Under the pieces are notes generated by a model, which made no database searches, was not told the DNA's origin, and saw nothing but the letters and a program-made list of their open reading frames with translations. DNA of 21,767 nucleotides, taken from an uncultured Eubacteriales bacterium. Lineage in GTDB: Bacteria > Bacillota > Clostridia > Monoglobales > Monoglobaceae. The stretch is from the NCBI GenBank assembly GCA_900545865.1, contig URAN01000051.1:1-21767 (forward strand), in the 5' to 3' direction. Numbering within the stretch: the stretch's first letter is position 1; the number at the start of each line of letters is the position of its first letter. The position numbers were made by a program, and so were the translations under genes. Shown piece after piece: positions 1 to 6,928 of the stretch.

Positions 1-2
1 TC

Positions 3-77
3 CATAAAAAGGGCGCACGCTGTGAAATATTAACACATATGCGCTGTATAAACTGCGCGTTCAAAAAGGAAGTGTGA
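3..77 (+). CDS. C-terminal end of an upstream small Cys-rich protein (partial)
   Basis: The reading frame beginning at base 3 is open from the window edge to a TGA at 75-77 and would encode the last 24 residues of a protein. The tail contains three cysteines in a C-x7-C-x2-C arrangement ending in FKKEV, which is reminiscent of short zinc-binding phage or clostridial proteins. The stop lies 3 bases before the start of the next gene, whose ribosome binding site (AAGGAAG, 66-72) sits inside this frame. That packing favours a real co-transcribed gene. The start is outside the window, so the function cannot be assigned. Chance openness over only 75 bases is also possible. Confidence 0.4.
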   Translation, partial: HKKGARCEILTHMRCINCAFKKEV

Positions 78-80
78 TGA

Positions 81-509
81 ATGACGGTCAAAGAATGGCT
101 GAAAAACGGACGGAATTTAAATTTTGAGATACGGGCATTGAAAGAAGCTCGGAGCAGGGCATTGAACGCCGCTGTGGGCGGTGCGGTCGATTACGGCGCG
201 GAACGTGTTCAGGCAAGCAACGGCAACAGTACGGAACGGCTTTTTGTAAGCTACAGCCAATATTCGGCAGAGCTTGAACAGCGTATATCCGAACTTGAAG
301 ATTACCAAAAAGAAATGCTTAAATTAATCAACAATATCCCGAACAGTACATATCGAACACTGCTTATAGAATATTATATCAATTGTAAGTCGTGGGAAAG
401 GGTTGAACAGGATATGAATTATAGCTATGTTCATATAGTCCACAGACTTCACCCACAGGCGTTAAACGAAATTAATAAGTATTATTCTGAAAGATGTAAC
501 AAAATGTAA
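81..509 (+). CDS. Phage late-gene transcriptional regulator, DUF1492/ArpU-like (sigma-70 region 4-like)
   Basis: This 142-aa protein has the size, composition and location of the DUF1492/ArpU/RinA-like regulators found immediately before the small terminase gene in many Firmicutes phages. Residues about 5-60 form a charged N-terminal part, residues about 60-90 are helical and coiled-coil-like, and residues about 104-135 (KSWERVEQDMNYSYVHIVHR and onward) read as a helix-turn-helix of the sigma region 4 type. The ATG at 81 has a good ribosome binding site AAGGAAG at 66-72. The family is thought to activate late (packaging and structural) transcription. Just past its C-terminus, overlapping the stop codon, lie three phased ATGTAAY repeats and a -10 element, which would be its natural target. 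The family call is by resemblance; DNA binding is inferred. Confidence 0.7.
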   Translation: MTVKEWLKNGRNLNFEIRALKEARSRALNAAVGGAVDYGAERVQASNGNSTERLFVSYSQYSAELEQRISELEDYQKEMLKLINNIPNSTYRTLLIEYYINCKSWERVEQDMNYSYVHIVHRLHPQALNEINKYYSERCNKM

Positions 510-520
510 TAGAATGTAAC
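494..520 (+). promoter_or_regulatory. Three direct ATGTAAY repeats phased at 10 bp (candidate activator site)
   Basis: ATGTAAC (494-500), ATGTAAT (504-510) and ATGTAAC (514-520) repeat exactly every 10 bp, one helical turn. The array overlaps the stop codon of the regulator gene (507-509) and ends 13 bp before a TATAAT box. The third copy covers the place where a -35 box would be. The spacing puts all three copies on one face of the helix. I infer binding by the adjacent DUF1492-like protein. Confidence 0.6.
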
Positions 521-530
521 ATAGGTTATG

Positions 531-546
531 TGCTATAATGGTATCA
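531..546 (+). promoter_or_regulatory. Probable late promoter (extended -10 TGCTATAAT)
   Basis: TG-C-TATAAT occurs at 531-539, a perfect -10 hexamer with the extended TGn motif. No consensus TTGACA lies 16-18 bp upstream; the region instead holds the third ATGTAAC repeat. A weak -35 combined with an extended -10 is typical of an activator-dependent promoter. The start site would be near 546, upstream of the terminase genes. Confidence 0.6.
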
Positions 547-549
547 TAG

Positions 550-580
550 AAAAAGACGTTCAATTCCGAGCGTCTTTTTT
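550..580 (+). terminator. Hairpin terminator directly after the promoter
   Basis: AAAAAGACGTTC (550-561) pairs with GAGCGTCTTTTTT (568-580), with one G-U wobble and a short AATTCC loop, and is followed by a T-run. It looks like a classical intrinsic terminator. It may end transcription of the upstream early region, yet it begins only about 4-5 bases after the start site predicted for the promoter at 531-539. Confidence 0.7.
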
Positions 581-660
581 GTTTTGGATTTAAGGGAAAG
601 AATGTTTCATAATTTTGCGTTGGGGTGGGGAGCGGAAACATAATAAGAGAGGTGATTGCG

Positions 661-1083
661 GTGACAGACAAGCAAAAAAGATTTTGTGATGAATATCTGA
701 TTGATTTAAATGCGACACAAGCCGCAATCAGGGCAGGGTATTCATCGAAGTATGCAAATACAAACGCAAGCAAATTACTACAAAATACTACAATTAAAAA
801 GTATCTTGATGAACAGCTCAAAAAGATTCAAGATGAGAGTATAGCAAAGGCGGACGAAGTTTTAAAGTATCTCACATCGGTAATGAGGGGCGAGAGCAGG
901 TCACAGGTTGTCATTGCCACGCCGATGGGAGCGGAACGCGTAGACAAGCCGCCCGAAGAAAAGGACAAGCTAAAGGCGGCGGATATGCTCGGTAAGTATT
1001 ACGCGCTTTATACCGAAAAATCAAAGGTTGACGCTGACCTTAGCTTTGACGTGCATTTTGATTACGGTGATGATGCCGAATGA
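661..1083 (+). CDS. terS: Terminase small subunit
   Basis: This 140-aa protein is the DNA-recognition subunit of the packaging motor, which binds the phage genome and hands it to the large subunit. The N-terminus (TDKQKRFCDEYLIDLNATQA, then AIRAGYS) is the signature of the Terminase_2 / P27-like small subunit helix-turn-helix. A helical oligomerisation region follows from about residue 50. The frame is also open at GTG codons at 625 and 652, but the GTG at 661 has the ribosome binding site AGAGAGGTG (646-654) at good distance and gives the usual N-terminus. Its stop overlaps the terL start by 4 bases (ATGA), so the two subunits are probably translationally coupled. Confidence 0.9.
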   Translation: MTDKQKRFCDEYLIDLNATQAAIRAGYSSKYANTNASKLLQNTTIKKYLDEQLKKIQDESIAKADEVLKYLTSVMRGESRSQVVIATPMGAERVDKPPEEKDKLKAADMLGKYYALYTEKSKVDADLSFDVHFDYGDDAE

Positions 1084-2318
1084 TTATAAATGCACAGTTT
1101 AACCCGATTTTCAAACCCGTTCACGATTGCAAAAAGCGTTATATCGTTATGAAAGGCTCGGCAGGTTCGGGAAAATCGGTTGACACGGCGCAGATGTACA
1201 TATTGCGGCTTATGCACGATAAGGGGCGCAATCTCGTTTGCGTCCGCAAATCGGACGTGACGAACCGTGACAGCACGTTTGCCGAACTTACGGCGGCAAT
1301 ATATCGATTGGGTGTATCGTCCGTTTGGAAGATAACGAACAATCCGCTTTCGATGCAGTGCGCGAACGGCAACAAGATAATATTTCGCGGTGTGAATGAT
1401 GATAGGCAGAGGGAAAAGCTAAAGTCAATCACATTTGCAACGGGAAAACTGACGGATGTATGGATTGAGGAAGCAACCGAACTCACCAAACAAGACCTTG
1501 AGATAATCAACGACCGTTTGAGGGGCGAACTTCCGAAAGGGTTGTTTTATCAGATAAAAATGACATTCAATCCCGTATCGGCGGAACACTGGATAAAAAA
1601 AGATTATTTCGACCGCGAGGACGAGGACGTGTTCACGCACCACAGCACATATCTTGACAACCGATTTTGTGATGAAGCGTACAAGCGGCGTATGATGAGA
1701 AGAAAGGAAACCGACCCGGAAGGCTATCGGATATACGGCTTGGGTGACTGGGGCGAAACGGGCGGGCTTATCTTTACGAATTTCGGCGCGGAAGAATTTG
1801 ACACATCGCCCGACAGATTCGACGCGGTGGCGTTGGGTCAAGACTTTGGATTCAATCACGCAAACGCGATTCTTGCGCTCGGTTTTAAAGACGGTGATGT
1901 GTGGGTGTGCAAGGAACTTTATGTACACGAAAAGGACACGACCGAGATAATCGGACTTGCAGAGGGTGAGTTTGACAAAGGCGTGCGTATGTGGTGCGAC
2001 AGTGCCGAACCCGACCGAATAAAAGAGTGGTGCCGCGCAGGGTATAAGGCGCGCGCCGTTGTAAAGGGTGGTCAATCGGTCAAGGCACAGATAGACTGGC
2101 TCAAAGGCAGACGCATACACATTCATCCGAGTTGTAAAAACTTGCTCAAAGAAATGCAACAATGGCGCTGGCAGAGAGATGAAAAACTTGACGAATACAC
2201 GGACGAACCCGTGCCGATATTTGATGATGCGATTGCAGCTCTGCGATATGGTGTTGAGGGCTGGCGCAAGCATAAGAAAATAATTATCCCCGACCGAAGC
2301 GTATTCGGCGGTTTATAG
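1080..2318 (+). CDS. terL: Terminase large subunit (ATPase and nuclease)
   Basis: This 412-aa protein is the ATP-driven packaging motor and the nuclease that cuts the concatemer. The ATPase half shows a Walker A (GSAGSGKS, residues 26-33), a Walker B with catalytic acids (LTDVWIEEA, 124-132) and the coupling motif TFNP (162-165). The nuclease half shows the three expected acid clusters: D255 in GQDFGF, D307 in MWCDSAEP, and D382/D383 in FDDAIAALRY. The length is typical of the family (Terminase_3/6, PBSX-type). No disruption is visible. It is followed after 10 bases by the portal gene, the standard arrangement. Confidence 0.97.
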   Translation: MIINAQFNPIFKPVHDCKKRYIVMKGSAGSGKSVDTAQMYILRLMHDKGRNLVCVRKSDVTNRDSTFAELTAAIYRLGVSSVWKITNNPLSMQCANGNKIIFRGVNDDRQREKLKSITFATGKLTDVWIEEATELTKQDLEIINDRLRGELPKGLFYQIKMTFNPVSAEHWIKKDYFDREDEDVFTHHSTYLDNRFCDEAYKRRMMRRKETDPEGYRIYGLGDWGETGGLIFTNFGAEEFDTSPDRFDAVALGQDFGFNHANAILALGFKDGDVWVCKELYVHEKDTTEIIGLAEGEFDKGVRMWCDSAEPDRIKEWCRAGYKARAVVKGGQSVKAQIDWLKGRRIHIHPSCKNLLKEMQQWRWQRDEKLDEYTDEPVPIFDDAIAALRYGVEGWRKHKKIIIPDRSVFGGL

Positions 2319-2328
2319 AGGTGATACA

Positions 2329-3678
2329 ATGTATATTAATTCCGAAATCATAAAGGACGGCATAACGCCCGATGTGTTAAAACGGCTCATAGAGCGGCAC
2401 GCGGAGGGCATAGACAGATATGTTATGCTGAAAGAATATTATCGCGGCAAGCATAATATTTTAAGCCGAACAAAAAGCAGTGAATCGGCGGCGAACAATA
2501 AGGTTGCGGCGAATTGGGCAAAGTATATAACGACCGTTGCGGTGTCGTATCTGCTCGGCAATCCGATAACGTATGACGTGCTTGATAAATATGATATAAC
2601 GCCCGTACTTGACTGTTACAGAGAACAGCATATAAACAGCGTTGATACACAGCTCGGCAAAGAAGCGAGCATATGCGGCGTTGGAATTGAAATGGTGTAC
2701 GCGGACGAGGACGGCAACCCGAAATCATATGCGGCAACACACGACAATGCTTTTATTGTATATGATGATACGGTGGCGCATAACAAATTATTCGGCGTAC
2801 ATTATTACTTGCAATTCGATATAAACGGACAGCAAAGCGGAATAAATGTTATAGCGGCGGACAGCCAAAACATATATACGTATTTCGGTCACGATATATC
2901 GGCGTTGCAATTTGTTGACAGCCAACCGCATTATTTCGGCGCAGTGCCGTTTATAGAATATCTCAACAATGACGAGCGGCAGGGCGATTTTGAACAGCAA
3001 ATGTCAATGATTGACGCGTATAACACGCTGATGTCCGACCGTGTGAATGATAAGGTACAGTTTGTTGACGCGTTTTTGCTCTTGCTCGGGATAGACATAG
3101 ACAGCGAACAGGCGAAAAAGCTTATCCGTGAGAAAATCCTCTGCGGCGATACGGACGCAAAGGCACAGTATTTGAGCAAGGTTTTGAGTGAAACCGATGT
3201 CGAAGTATTGCGCAAGGCAATAAAAGACGATATTCACCAAACGTCAATGGTTCCCGATTTGTCAGATGAGAAATTCGGCAATAACACATCGGGCGTGGCG
3301 ATAAAGTATAAATTGCTTGTGTTTGAACAGCTGACAATGGATAAAGAGCGGCTCTTTGAAAAGGGACTGAGAGAACGTTTTGAACTGTATTCAAATTTCT
3401 TTGCGGTCAAAGCGAATATGAAGATTGTGCCGTCTTGCGAGGTGGATATACACTTTAAGCGCAACCTTCCGGCAAACGAACTTGAATTGTCACAGATAGT
3501 CGGAAACTTGCGCGGAATGGCATCGACCGAGACTTTGCTCGGGATATTGCCGTTTGTGTGCGACCCGAAAGAAGAAGCAAAACTTGTCGCGGAAGAAAAG
3601 GCGGAGAGCGAGAAGCAAGCGATACTCACACAGCGCGAATTAATGCGCTTTGGCGATGATAACAATGGCGAACAGTAA
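2329..3678 (+). CDS. Portal protein, SPP1 gp6-like
   Basis: This 449-aa protein is a member of the SPP1 gp6 portal family, the ring at the capsid vertex through which DNA enters and leaves and to which connector proteins attach. The N-terminus (YRGKHNILSR, then NNKVAANWAKYITTVAVSYL and GNPITY) is the characteristic signature of this family. The acidic C-terminal tail (about 415-449) is typical and may contact scaffold or minor head protein. The ATG at 2329 is preceded by AGAGGTGAT. The gene sits between the large terminase and the MuF gene, as in SPP1, and its 3' end overlaps the next gene by 14 bases. Confidence 0.95.
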   Translation: MYINSEIIKDGITPDVLKRLIERHAEGIDRYVMLKEYYRGKHNILSRTKSSESAANNKVAANWAKYITTVAVSYLLGNPITYDVLDKYDITPVLDCYREQHINSVDTQLGKEASICGVGIEMVYADEDGNPKSYAATHDNAFIVYDDTVAHNKLFGVHYYLQFDINGQQSGINVIAADSQNIYTYFGHDISALQFVDSQPHYFGAVPFIEYLNNDERQGDFEQQMSMIDAYNTLMSDRVNDKVQFVDAFLLLLGIDIDSEQAKKLIREKILCGDTDAKAQYLSKVLSETDVEVLRKAIKDDIHQTSMVPDLSDEKFGNNTSGVAIKYKLLVFEQLTMDKERLFEKGLRERFELYSNFFAVKANMKIVPSCEVDIHFKRNLPANELELSQIVGNLRGMASTETLLGILPFVCDPKEEAKLVAEEKAESEKQAILTQRELMRFGDDNNGEQ

Positions 3679-5179
3679 TTATTGGCGCAGGCGTGCCGAA
3701 CGGCTTGAAAAACAAATACACAGCGGTGACAGAGTGCCGATAAGCCGAATAATGCGGCTTTATAAACACGCTTTTGACGAAATCGAGGGCGATATAAGGC
3801 GCACGTCGTCGGCGCGCGATGAATTAAACCGCACAGAGGTTGAAAATTTAAAAGCCGAGATGATAAAGATAGGAGCAAGCGCACCCGACCCGATACGGCA
3901 AGCACAGATAACACGCGCGGTATCGGCATATGATTATCGGATAGACCGTATGGAATGGCTTAAATCGAGGGCGTATATGCACTTGATGAAAGTTGCGGGA
4001 GTTGCGGCGGCACTTGTTAAACCGCATTTGGAAAATGCATACAGAGCGGCGCGGTACGGCACGATAGACGATATTGCAAATGGATTGAATGTCGGCATAG
4101 ACTTTTCGCTTATACCGAAACGCACAATCGAAAGGGTTGTAAAATCACCGTTTCACGGTAAGAATTACTCGCAAAGGGTATGGGATAACACGGCGGAAAC
4201 GGCGGCAAAGGCGCAGAAGATAATCGTGGAGGGTCTTATTAAGGGTTCAAGCTATCCGCATATGGCGCAGGAGCTTGCAAGGGTAACGAACAACACATAC
4301 TATAACGCGTATCGGCTTATACAGACCGAAACAACGCATTTTACCGAAATGGGGCGTTTTGACGCGTATAAGGATATAGGCATAGAAAAATATACATATT
4401 ATGCAACGCTCGGGTCAAAGACGTGCGATGTGTGCGCGGCATTGGACGGAAAGACGTTTAATATTGATGAGGGTATCGAGGGCAAAAACAAGCCGCCGAT
4501 ACATCCGCATTGTATGTGTTATACGGTCATCGGTGATGTAAAACTCACGTCAAGACTTGCCCGTGACCCCGAAACGGGCAAAAATTATAAGGTTCGGGGC
4601 GATATGACATATAATGAATGGTATGAGGGATTGTCACAGGAAAAGAAAACGGCAATCAAGGCATATAAGAATCGGCATACCGACAGCGAACAATACAGTC
4701 GATATGTTGAACGTATAGGTAAAGAAAATATGCCGAAAACACTTGAATTATTCCAAAAAATGAAGTATAATGATAGTGAACGGTGGCGATATGTTAAACT
4801 CGACTATCAAAGACAAAACGCACTTGTTAAAAATCCGGAATTGGCACTGCCTAATGCGTTATCTGCGACAGCGGATAACAGAAAATTTACGGAATACCTG
4901 TTCGGCGGCACGCATGAAAGAGGATTGGCAAAGGGCGCAGCGTTTACAAGTCGGTTGGGATATGACATCGATAATTATGACAAACTTAAAGATGAAATAT
5001 TGAAAAAGGCAAGCAAATATCCGAGTGTGTATAAGAGAAAAAATGCACAGGGTGACTTATATGAGCAAAAGATTATTTTATACGGATTGAAAAATAAGCC
5101 TGCAAATGTAGTTGTCGGTTGGATTGCAAACCATGATACCGTCAAGATGACTACCTTGTATATTAAGGAGCTGAAATGA
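3665..5179 (+). CDS. MuF/SPP1 gp7 minor head protein with C-terminal toxin-like domain
   Basis: This 504-aa protein has two parts. Residues about 1-300 are the SPP1 gp7/Mu F head morphogenesis domain, a minor capsid protein injected or packaged with DNA. It ends in the zinc-like motif C254-x2-C257 and HPHCMCY (280-286). Residues about 300-400 form a charged linker. Residues about 402-504 (from RKFTEYLFGG, with GLAKGAAFTSRLGYD and the terminal VVGWIANHDTVKMTTLYI) resemble the DUF6883-type domain seen at the ends of polymorphic toxins. The catalytic activity of this domain is not known to me. Start: in-frame TTG 3650, ATG 3656 and ATG 3665 are possible. I chose 3665 because MANSNYW matches the usual family N-terminus, but no strong ribosome binding site decides it. 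The 3' part is visibly more AT-rich than the 5' part. A small DUF4926-like gene follows after 1 base, as expected for an immunity gene. MuF-domain polymorphic toxins are known in temperate Firmicutes phages; this pairing is my inference. Confidence 0.85.
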   Translation: MANSNYWRRRAERLEKQIHSGDRVPISRIMRLYKHAFDEIEGDIRRTSSARDELNRTEVENLKAEMIKIGASAPDPIRQAQITRAVSAYDYRIDRMEWLKSRAYMHLMKVAGVAAALVKPHLENAYRAARYGTIDDIANGLNVGIDFSLIPKRTIERVVKSPFHGKNYSQRVWDNTAETAAKAQKIIVEGLIKGSSYPHMAQELARVTNNTYYNAYRLIQTETTHFTEMGRFDAYKDIGIEKYTYYATLGSKTCDVCAALDGKTFNIDEGIEGKNKPPIHPHCMCYTVIGDVKLTSRLARDPETGKNYKVRGDMTYNEWYEGLSQEKKTAIKAYKNRHTDSEQYSRYVERIGKENMPKTLELFQKMKYNDSERWRYVKLDYQRQNALVKNPELALPNALSATADNRKFTEYLFGGTHERGLAKGAAFTSRLGYDIDNYDKLKDEILKKASKYPSVYKRKNAQGDLYEQKIILYGLKNKPANVVVGWIANHDTVKMTTLYIKELK

Positions 5180-5180
5180 T

Positions 5181-5348
5181 ATGGATATAAAGCAATATGA
5201 TATGGTGCTATTAAAAGACGGACGTAAAGGAGATATTATAGAAATCAATGGTGATGATACATTTGTAATTGATGTAGGAAGTTCACCAAAGGACTGGGAA
5301 ACACTCTGGAGCGTACCTATTACAGACATCGAACGCGTATTAAAATGA
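5181..5348 (+). CDS. Small DUF4926-like protein, candidate immunity protein
   Basis: This 55-aa protein starts at ATG 5181 with AAGGAG at 5165-5170 inside the end of the MuF gene, and only one base separates the two genes, so translation is probably coupled. The sequence begins MDIKQYDMVLLKDGRKGDII and continues with a short beta-rich stretch ending in PITDIERVL. This fits the small SH3-like barrel of the DUF4926 family, which often sits beside toxin-domain genes, including DUF6883-type ones. I infer that it neutralises the C-terminal domain of the protein before it and protects the lysogen or the infected cell. The base composition is AT-rich (my count is 18 G+C in 60 bases at 5221-5280), matching the toxin-like end rather than the phage core genes. 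A terminator follows directly. Confidence 0.7.
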   Translation: MDIKQYDMVLLKDGRKGDIIEINGDDTFVIDVGSSPKDWETLWSVPITDIERVLK

Positions 5349-5353
5349 CACAC

Positions 5354-5385
5354 AAGAGATTGCGCACTTGCAATCTCTTTTCTTG
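5354..5385 (+). terminator. Intrinsic terminator after the toxin-like/immunity pair
   Basis: AAGAGATTGC (5354-5363) and GCAATCTCTT (5370-5379) form a perfect 10-bp stem with a 6-base loop, followed by TTTCTT. It begins 5 bases after the immunity-like gene and 20 bases before the next gene's ribosome binding site, so it would close off the cassette while sitting inside the structural operon. Confidence 0.8.
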
Positions 5386-5405
5386 TACCCAAAAGGAGTG
5401 ATACA

Positions 5406-5828
5406 ATGCGGATAAATGTAAATGTTGAGGGAATTGATGCGCTGACATCAAGACTGAATAAGCTGTGTAATATAGAAAATGCCCTGTTAAAGGGCGGCGA
5501 GGTTGTCAGAGCAGAGGCACAGGCGAATTGTCCGAAAGACACAGGCAGACTTGCAAACAGCATTGTTGTACAGAGCGAGGGCGGAAACAGCGTTGTTATC
5601 GGCCCGACAGCCGAATACGGAATATATGTTGAGTTTGGAACAGGCTCGAAGGGTGACAGCTCAAAGCCGCACACGTCGAAAAAAGGCTGGGTTTATTACA
5701 ACGAAAAGACGGGCGGATTTGTGTATACAACGGGTCAAGTACCGCAGCCGTTTTTGATACCCGCGCTTTACAGTCAGCGCGACGCGGTTGTTGAGGCGAT
5801 AAAACAAGGATTGCTTGCCGAGATTTAA
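5406..5828 (+). CDS. HK97 gp10-like head-tail / tail-component protein
   Basis: This 140-aa protein matches the HK97 gp10-like family (SPP1 gp16.1 position). The recognisable elements are the N-terminal INVNVEGIDALTSRLNKL, the central CPKDTGRLANSI and the VEFGTG motif at about residues 75-80, followed by the late segment with PQPFLIPAL. These proteins act at or near the head-tail junction during siphovirus assembly. The ATG at 5406 is preceded by AAAAGGAGTG. In most phages this gene follows the major capsid gene; here it comes earlier. Confidence 0.9.
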   Translation: MRINVNVEGIDALTSRLNKLCNIENALLKGGEVVRAEAQANCPKDTGRLANSIVVQSEGGNSVVIGPTAEYGIYVEFGTGSKGDSSKPHTSKKGWVYYNEKTGGFVYTTGQVPQPFLIPALYSQRDAVVEAIKQGLLAEI

Positions 5829-5841
5829 GGAGTGAGAATAT

Positions 5842-6195
5842 ATGACAAGTGTAAACAGGATAACGGAAAAGCTGCTTGCGCCGCTTAGAAGTGAAGGCGT
5901 TCGGGTGTGCTATCAATATCCCGAAGATTTCGGAACACTTCCGGCGGTTTCATATTATGATTTGATAACGACAGAGAGCTTTCGTGCGGATAATTCGGAA
6001 CAAGCGCAGCTGTCAAGGGTACAGATCGACATATGGGCGATGAAGAAAACACAACCGGGCGAGATTGCAGAAAAGGTAAACAGGATAATGCAGAATAACG
6101 GTTGGATTCGCGAACTCGGGCGCGACTTGCCAAAGGGCGCGGAAAACCACGTTTATCATTATACAATGCGGTTTGCAAAGGAGATTTACGGATAA
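5842..6195 (+). CDS. Tail completion / tail terminator protein (SPP1 gp17-like)
   Basis: This 117-aa protein has the pattern of the small tail-completion or tail-to-head joining family: an N-terminal helix (INRITEKLLAPL-type), a strand with LPAVSYYDL, a conserved strand VQIDIWA near residue 60, a helix (AEKVNRIMQNNGW) and a final strand HVYHYTMRFAKEIYG. Such proteins cap the tail tube at the head-proximal end. The ribosome binding site AAGGAGTGAG precedes the ATG at 5842. The TAA overlaps the next ATG by one base (TAATG), so the two are probably coupled. The exact family name is less sure than the role class. Confidence 0.7.
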   Translation: MTSVNRITEKLLAPLRSEGVRVCYQYPEDFGTLPAVSYYDLITTESFRADNSEQAQLSRVQIDIWAMKKTQPGEIAEKVNRIMQNNGWIRELGRDLPKGAENHVYHYTMRFAKEIYG

Positions 6196-6557
6196 TGAAC
6201 AAAGAAAACACGCTTAAACAATTAAAGATATTGTTGGGAATTGCGGACGATACAAAGGACACACTTTTGATGATAATAATTGATGAATGTATCGACAGGG
6301 TTGTGAACTATTGCAGACGTGACGATTTTCCCGACGGACTTGTTTCGCTCTTGCCGATAATGGCGCACCGAGCATACATAAGCGGCGGTTATGGCAGAGC
6401 CGAACCGACCGGTGCGGTAACATCGATAAAGCAAGGTGACAGAACCGTGAGCTATGAGGGCATAGCGGGCGCAAACGGCGATTGGATAGACGATTTTATC
6501 AGCCGTCTTGAACCGTACCGCCGAAGAAAGGGGCGATTGCCGAGTGAGTGCATTTAG
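6195..6557 (+). CDS. gp6-like head-tail connector (SPP1 gp15 type)
   Basis: This 120-aa, largely helical protein looks like the phage gp6-like head-tail connector family, which forms a ring under the portal. Its features are an N-terminal KENTLKQLKILLGI, the helix LLMIIIDECIDRVVNYCRR, and then HRAYISGGYG followed by a GAVTSIKQGDRTVSYEG-type turn. A longer in-frame reading from 6102 would overlap the previous gene by 94 bases, so I prefer the ATG at 6195, which forms a TAATG overlap. It ends 14 bases inside the next gene. Confidence 0.85.
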   Translation: MNKENTLKQLKILLGIADDTKDTLLMIIIDECIDRVVNYCRRDDFPDGLVSLLPIMAHRAYISGGYGRAEPTGAVTSIKQGDRTVSYEGIAGANGDWIDDFISRLEPYRRRKGRLPSECI

Positions 6558-6861
6558 CGTATTTAACAATTGTACGGTCAAAATCGGATACATCAACACA
6601 AATGACGGATATGTTGACGATGATACCGAATTTATCGAGGACGTGGCATTTGACGCGGATTTTCAACCGTACAACGGCGGCTTGGCACAAAGAGAATACG
6701 GGATTGAGGAAGAAGTCACGGCGAGGATATACTCCGAACCGACGGGCGGAAAACTCAAATCGGGTATGATTGCGGAGATACGCGACACAAGATATGACGT
6801 GGTATATGTCGCGGCGTGGGAGTTTGGCGATGTTGCCCTGCTCCGACAGCGCAGAGATTAA
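6544..6861 (+). CDS. Head closure / head-tail adaptor protein (SPP1 gp16-like)
   Basis: This 105-aa, beta-rich protein starts at GTG 6544, chosen because AAAGGGG (6528-6534) lies at the correct distance; the upstream ATG at 6508 has no such site. It has the look of the small head-closure (stopper) proteins that sit below the connector ring: strands with FDADFQPYNGGLAQREYG in the middle and a late TRYDVVYVAAWEFGDVALL. It is the last gene of the connector block and is followed by a terminator. Confidence 0.7.
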   Translation: MSAFSVFNNCTVKIGYINTNDGYVDDDTEFIEDVAFDADFQPYNGGLAQREYGIEEEVTARIYSEPTGGKLKSGMIAEIRDTRYDVVYVAAWEFGDVALLRQRRD

Positions 6862-6875
6862 AATTGAAAAAGATT

Positions 6876-6899
6876 AAACACCCAAATTCGGGTGTTTTT
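6876..6899 (+). terminator. Intrinsic terminator between connectors and scaffold
   Basis: AAACACCC (6876-6883), loop AAATTC and GGGTGTTT (6890-6897), followed by a short T-run. It lies between the head-closure gene and the scaffold ribosome binding site. No clear promoter is seen after it, so capsid expression would need read-through or antitermination. Confidence 0.75.
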
Positions 6900-6928
6900 A
6901 TTATGCCAAAAACAGGAGGTAAAAAACA

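Noticed and set aside
1425..2273. Long minus-strand open frame (282 codons) opposite terL
   Set aside because: It lies wholly across the well-supported terminase gene, has Cys/Phe/Val-rich composition typical of an antisense shadow, and has no ribosome binding site or known motif.
3234..3929. Minus-strand open frame over portal and MuF genes
   Set aside because: It covers parts of two real genes on the other strand and shows Ser/Leu/Arg-rich shadow composition.
6102..6194. Longer N-terminus for the gp6-like connector
   Set aside because: It would overlap the preceding gene by 94 bases and lacks a ribosome binding site; the TAATG start at 6195 is better.
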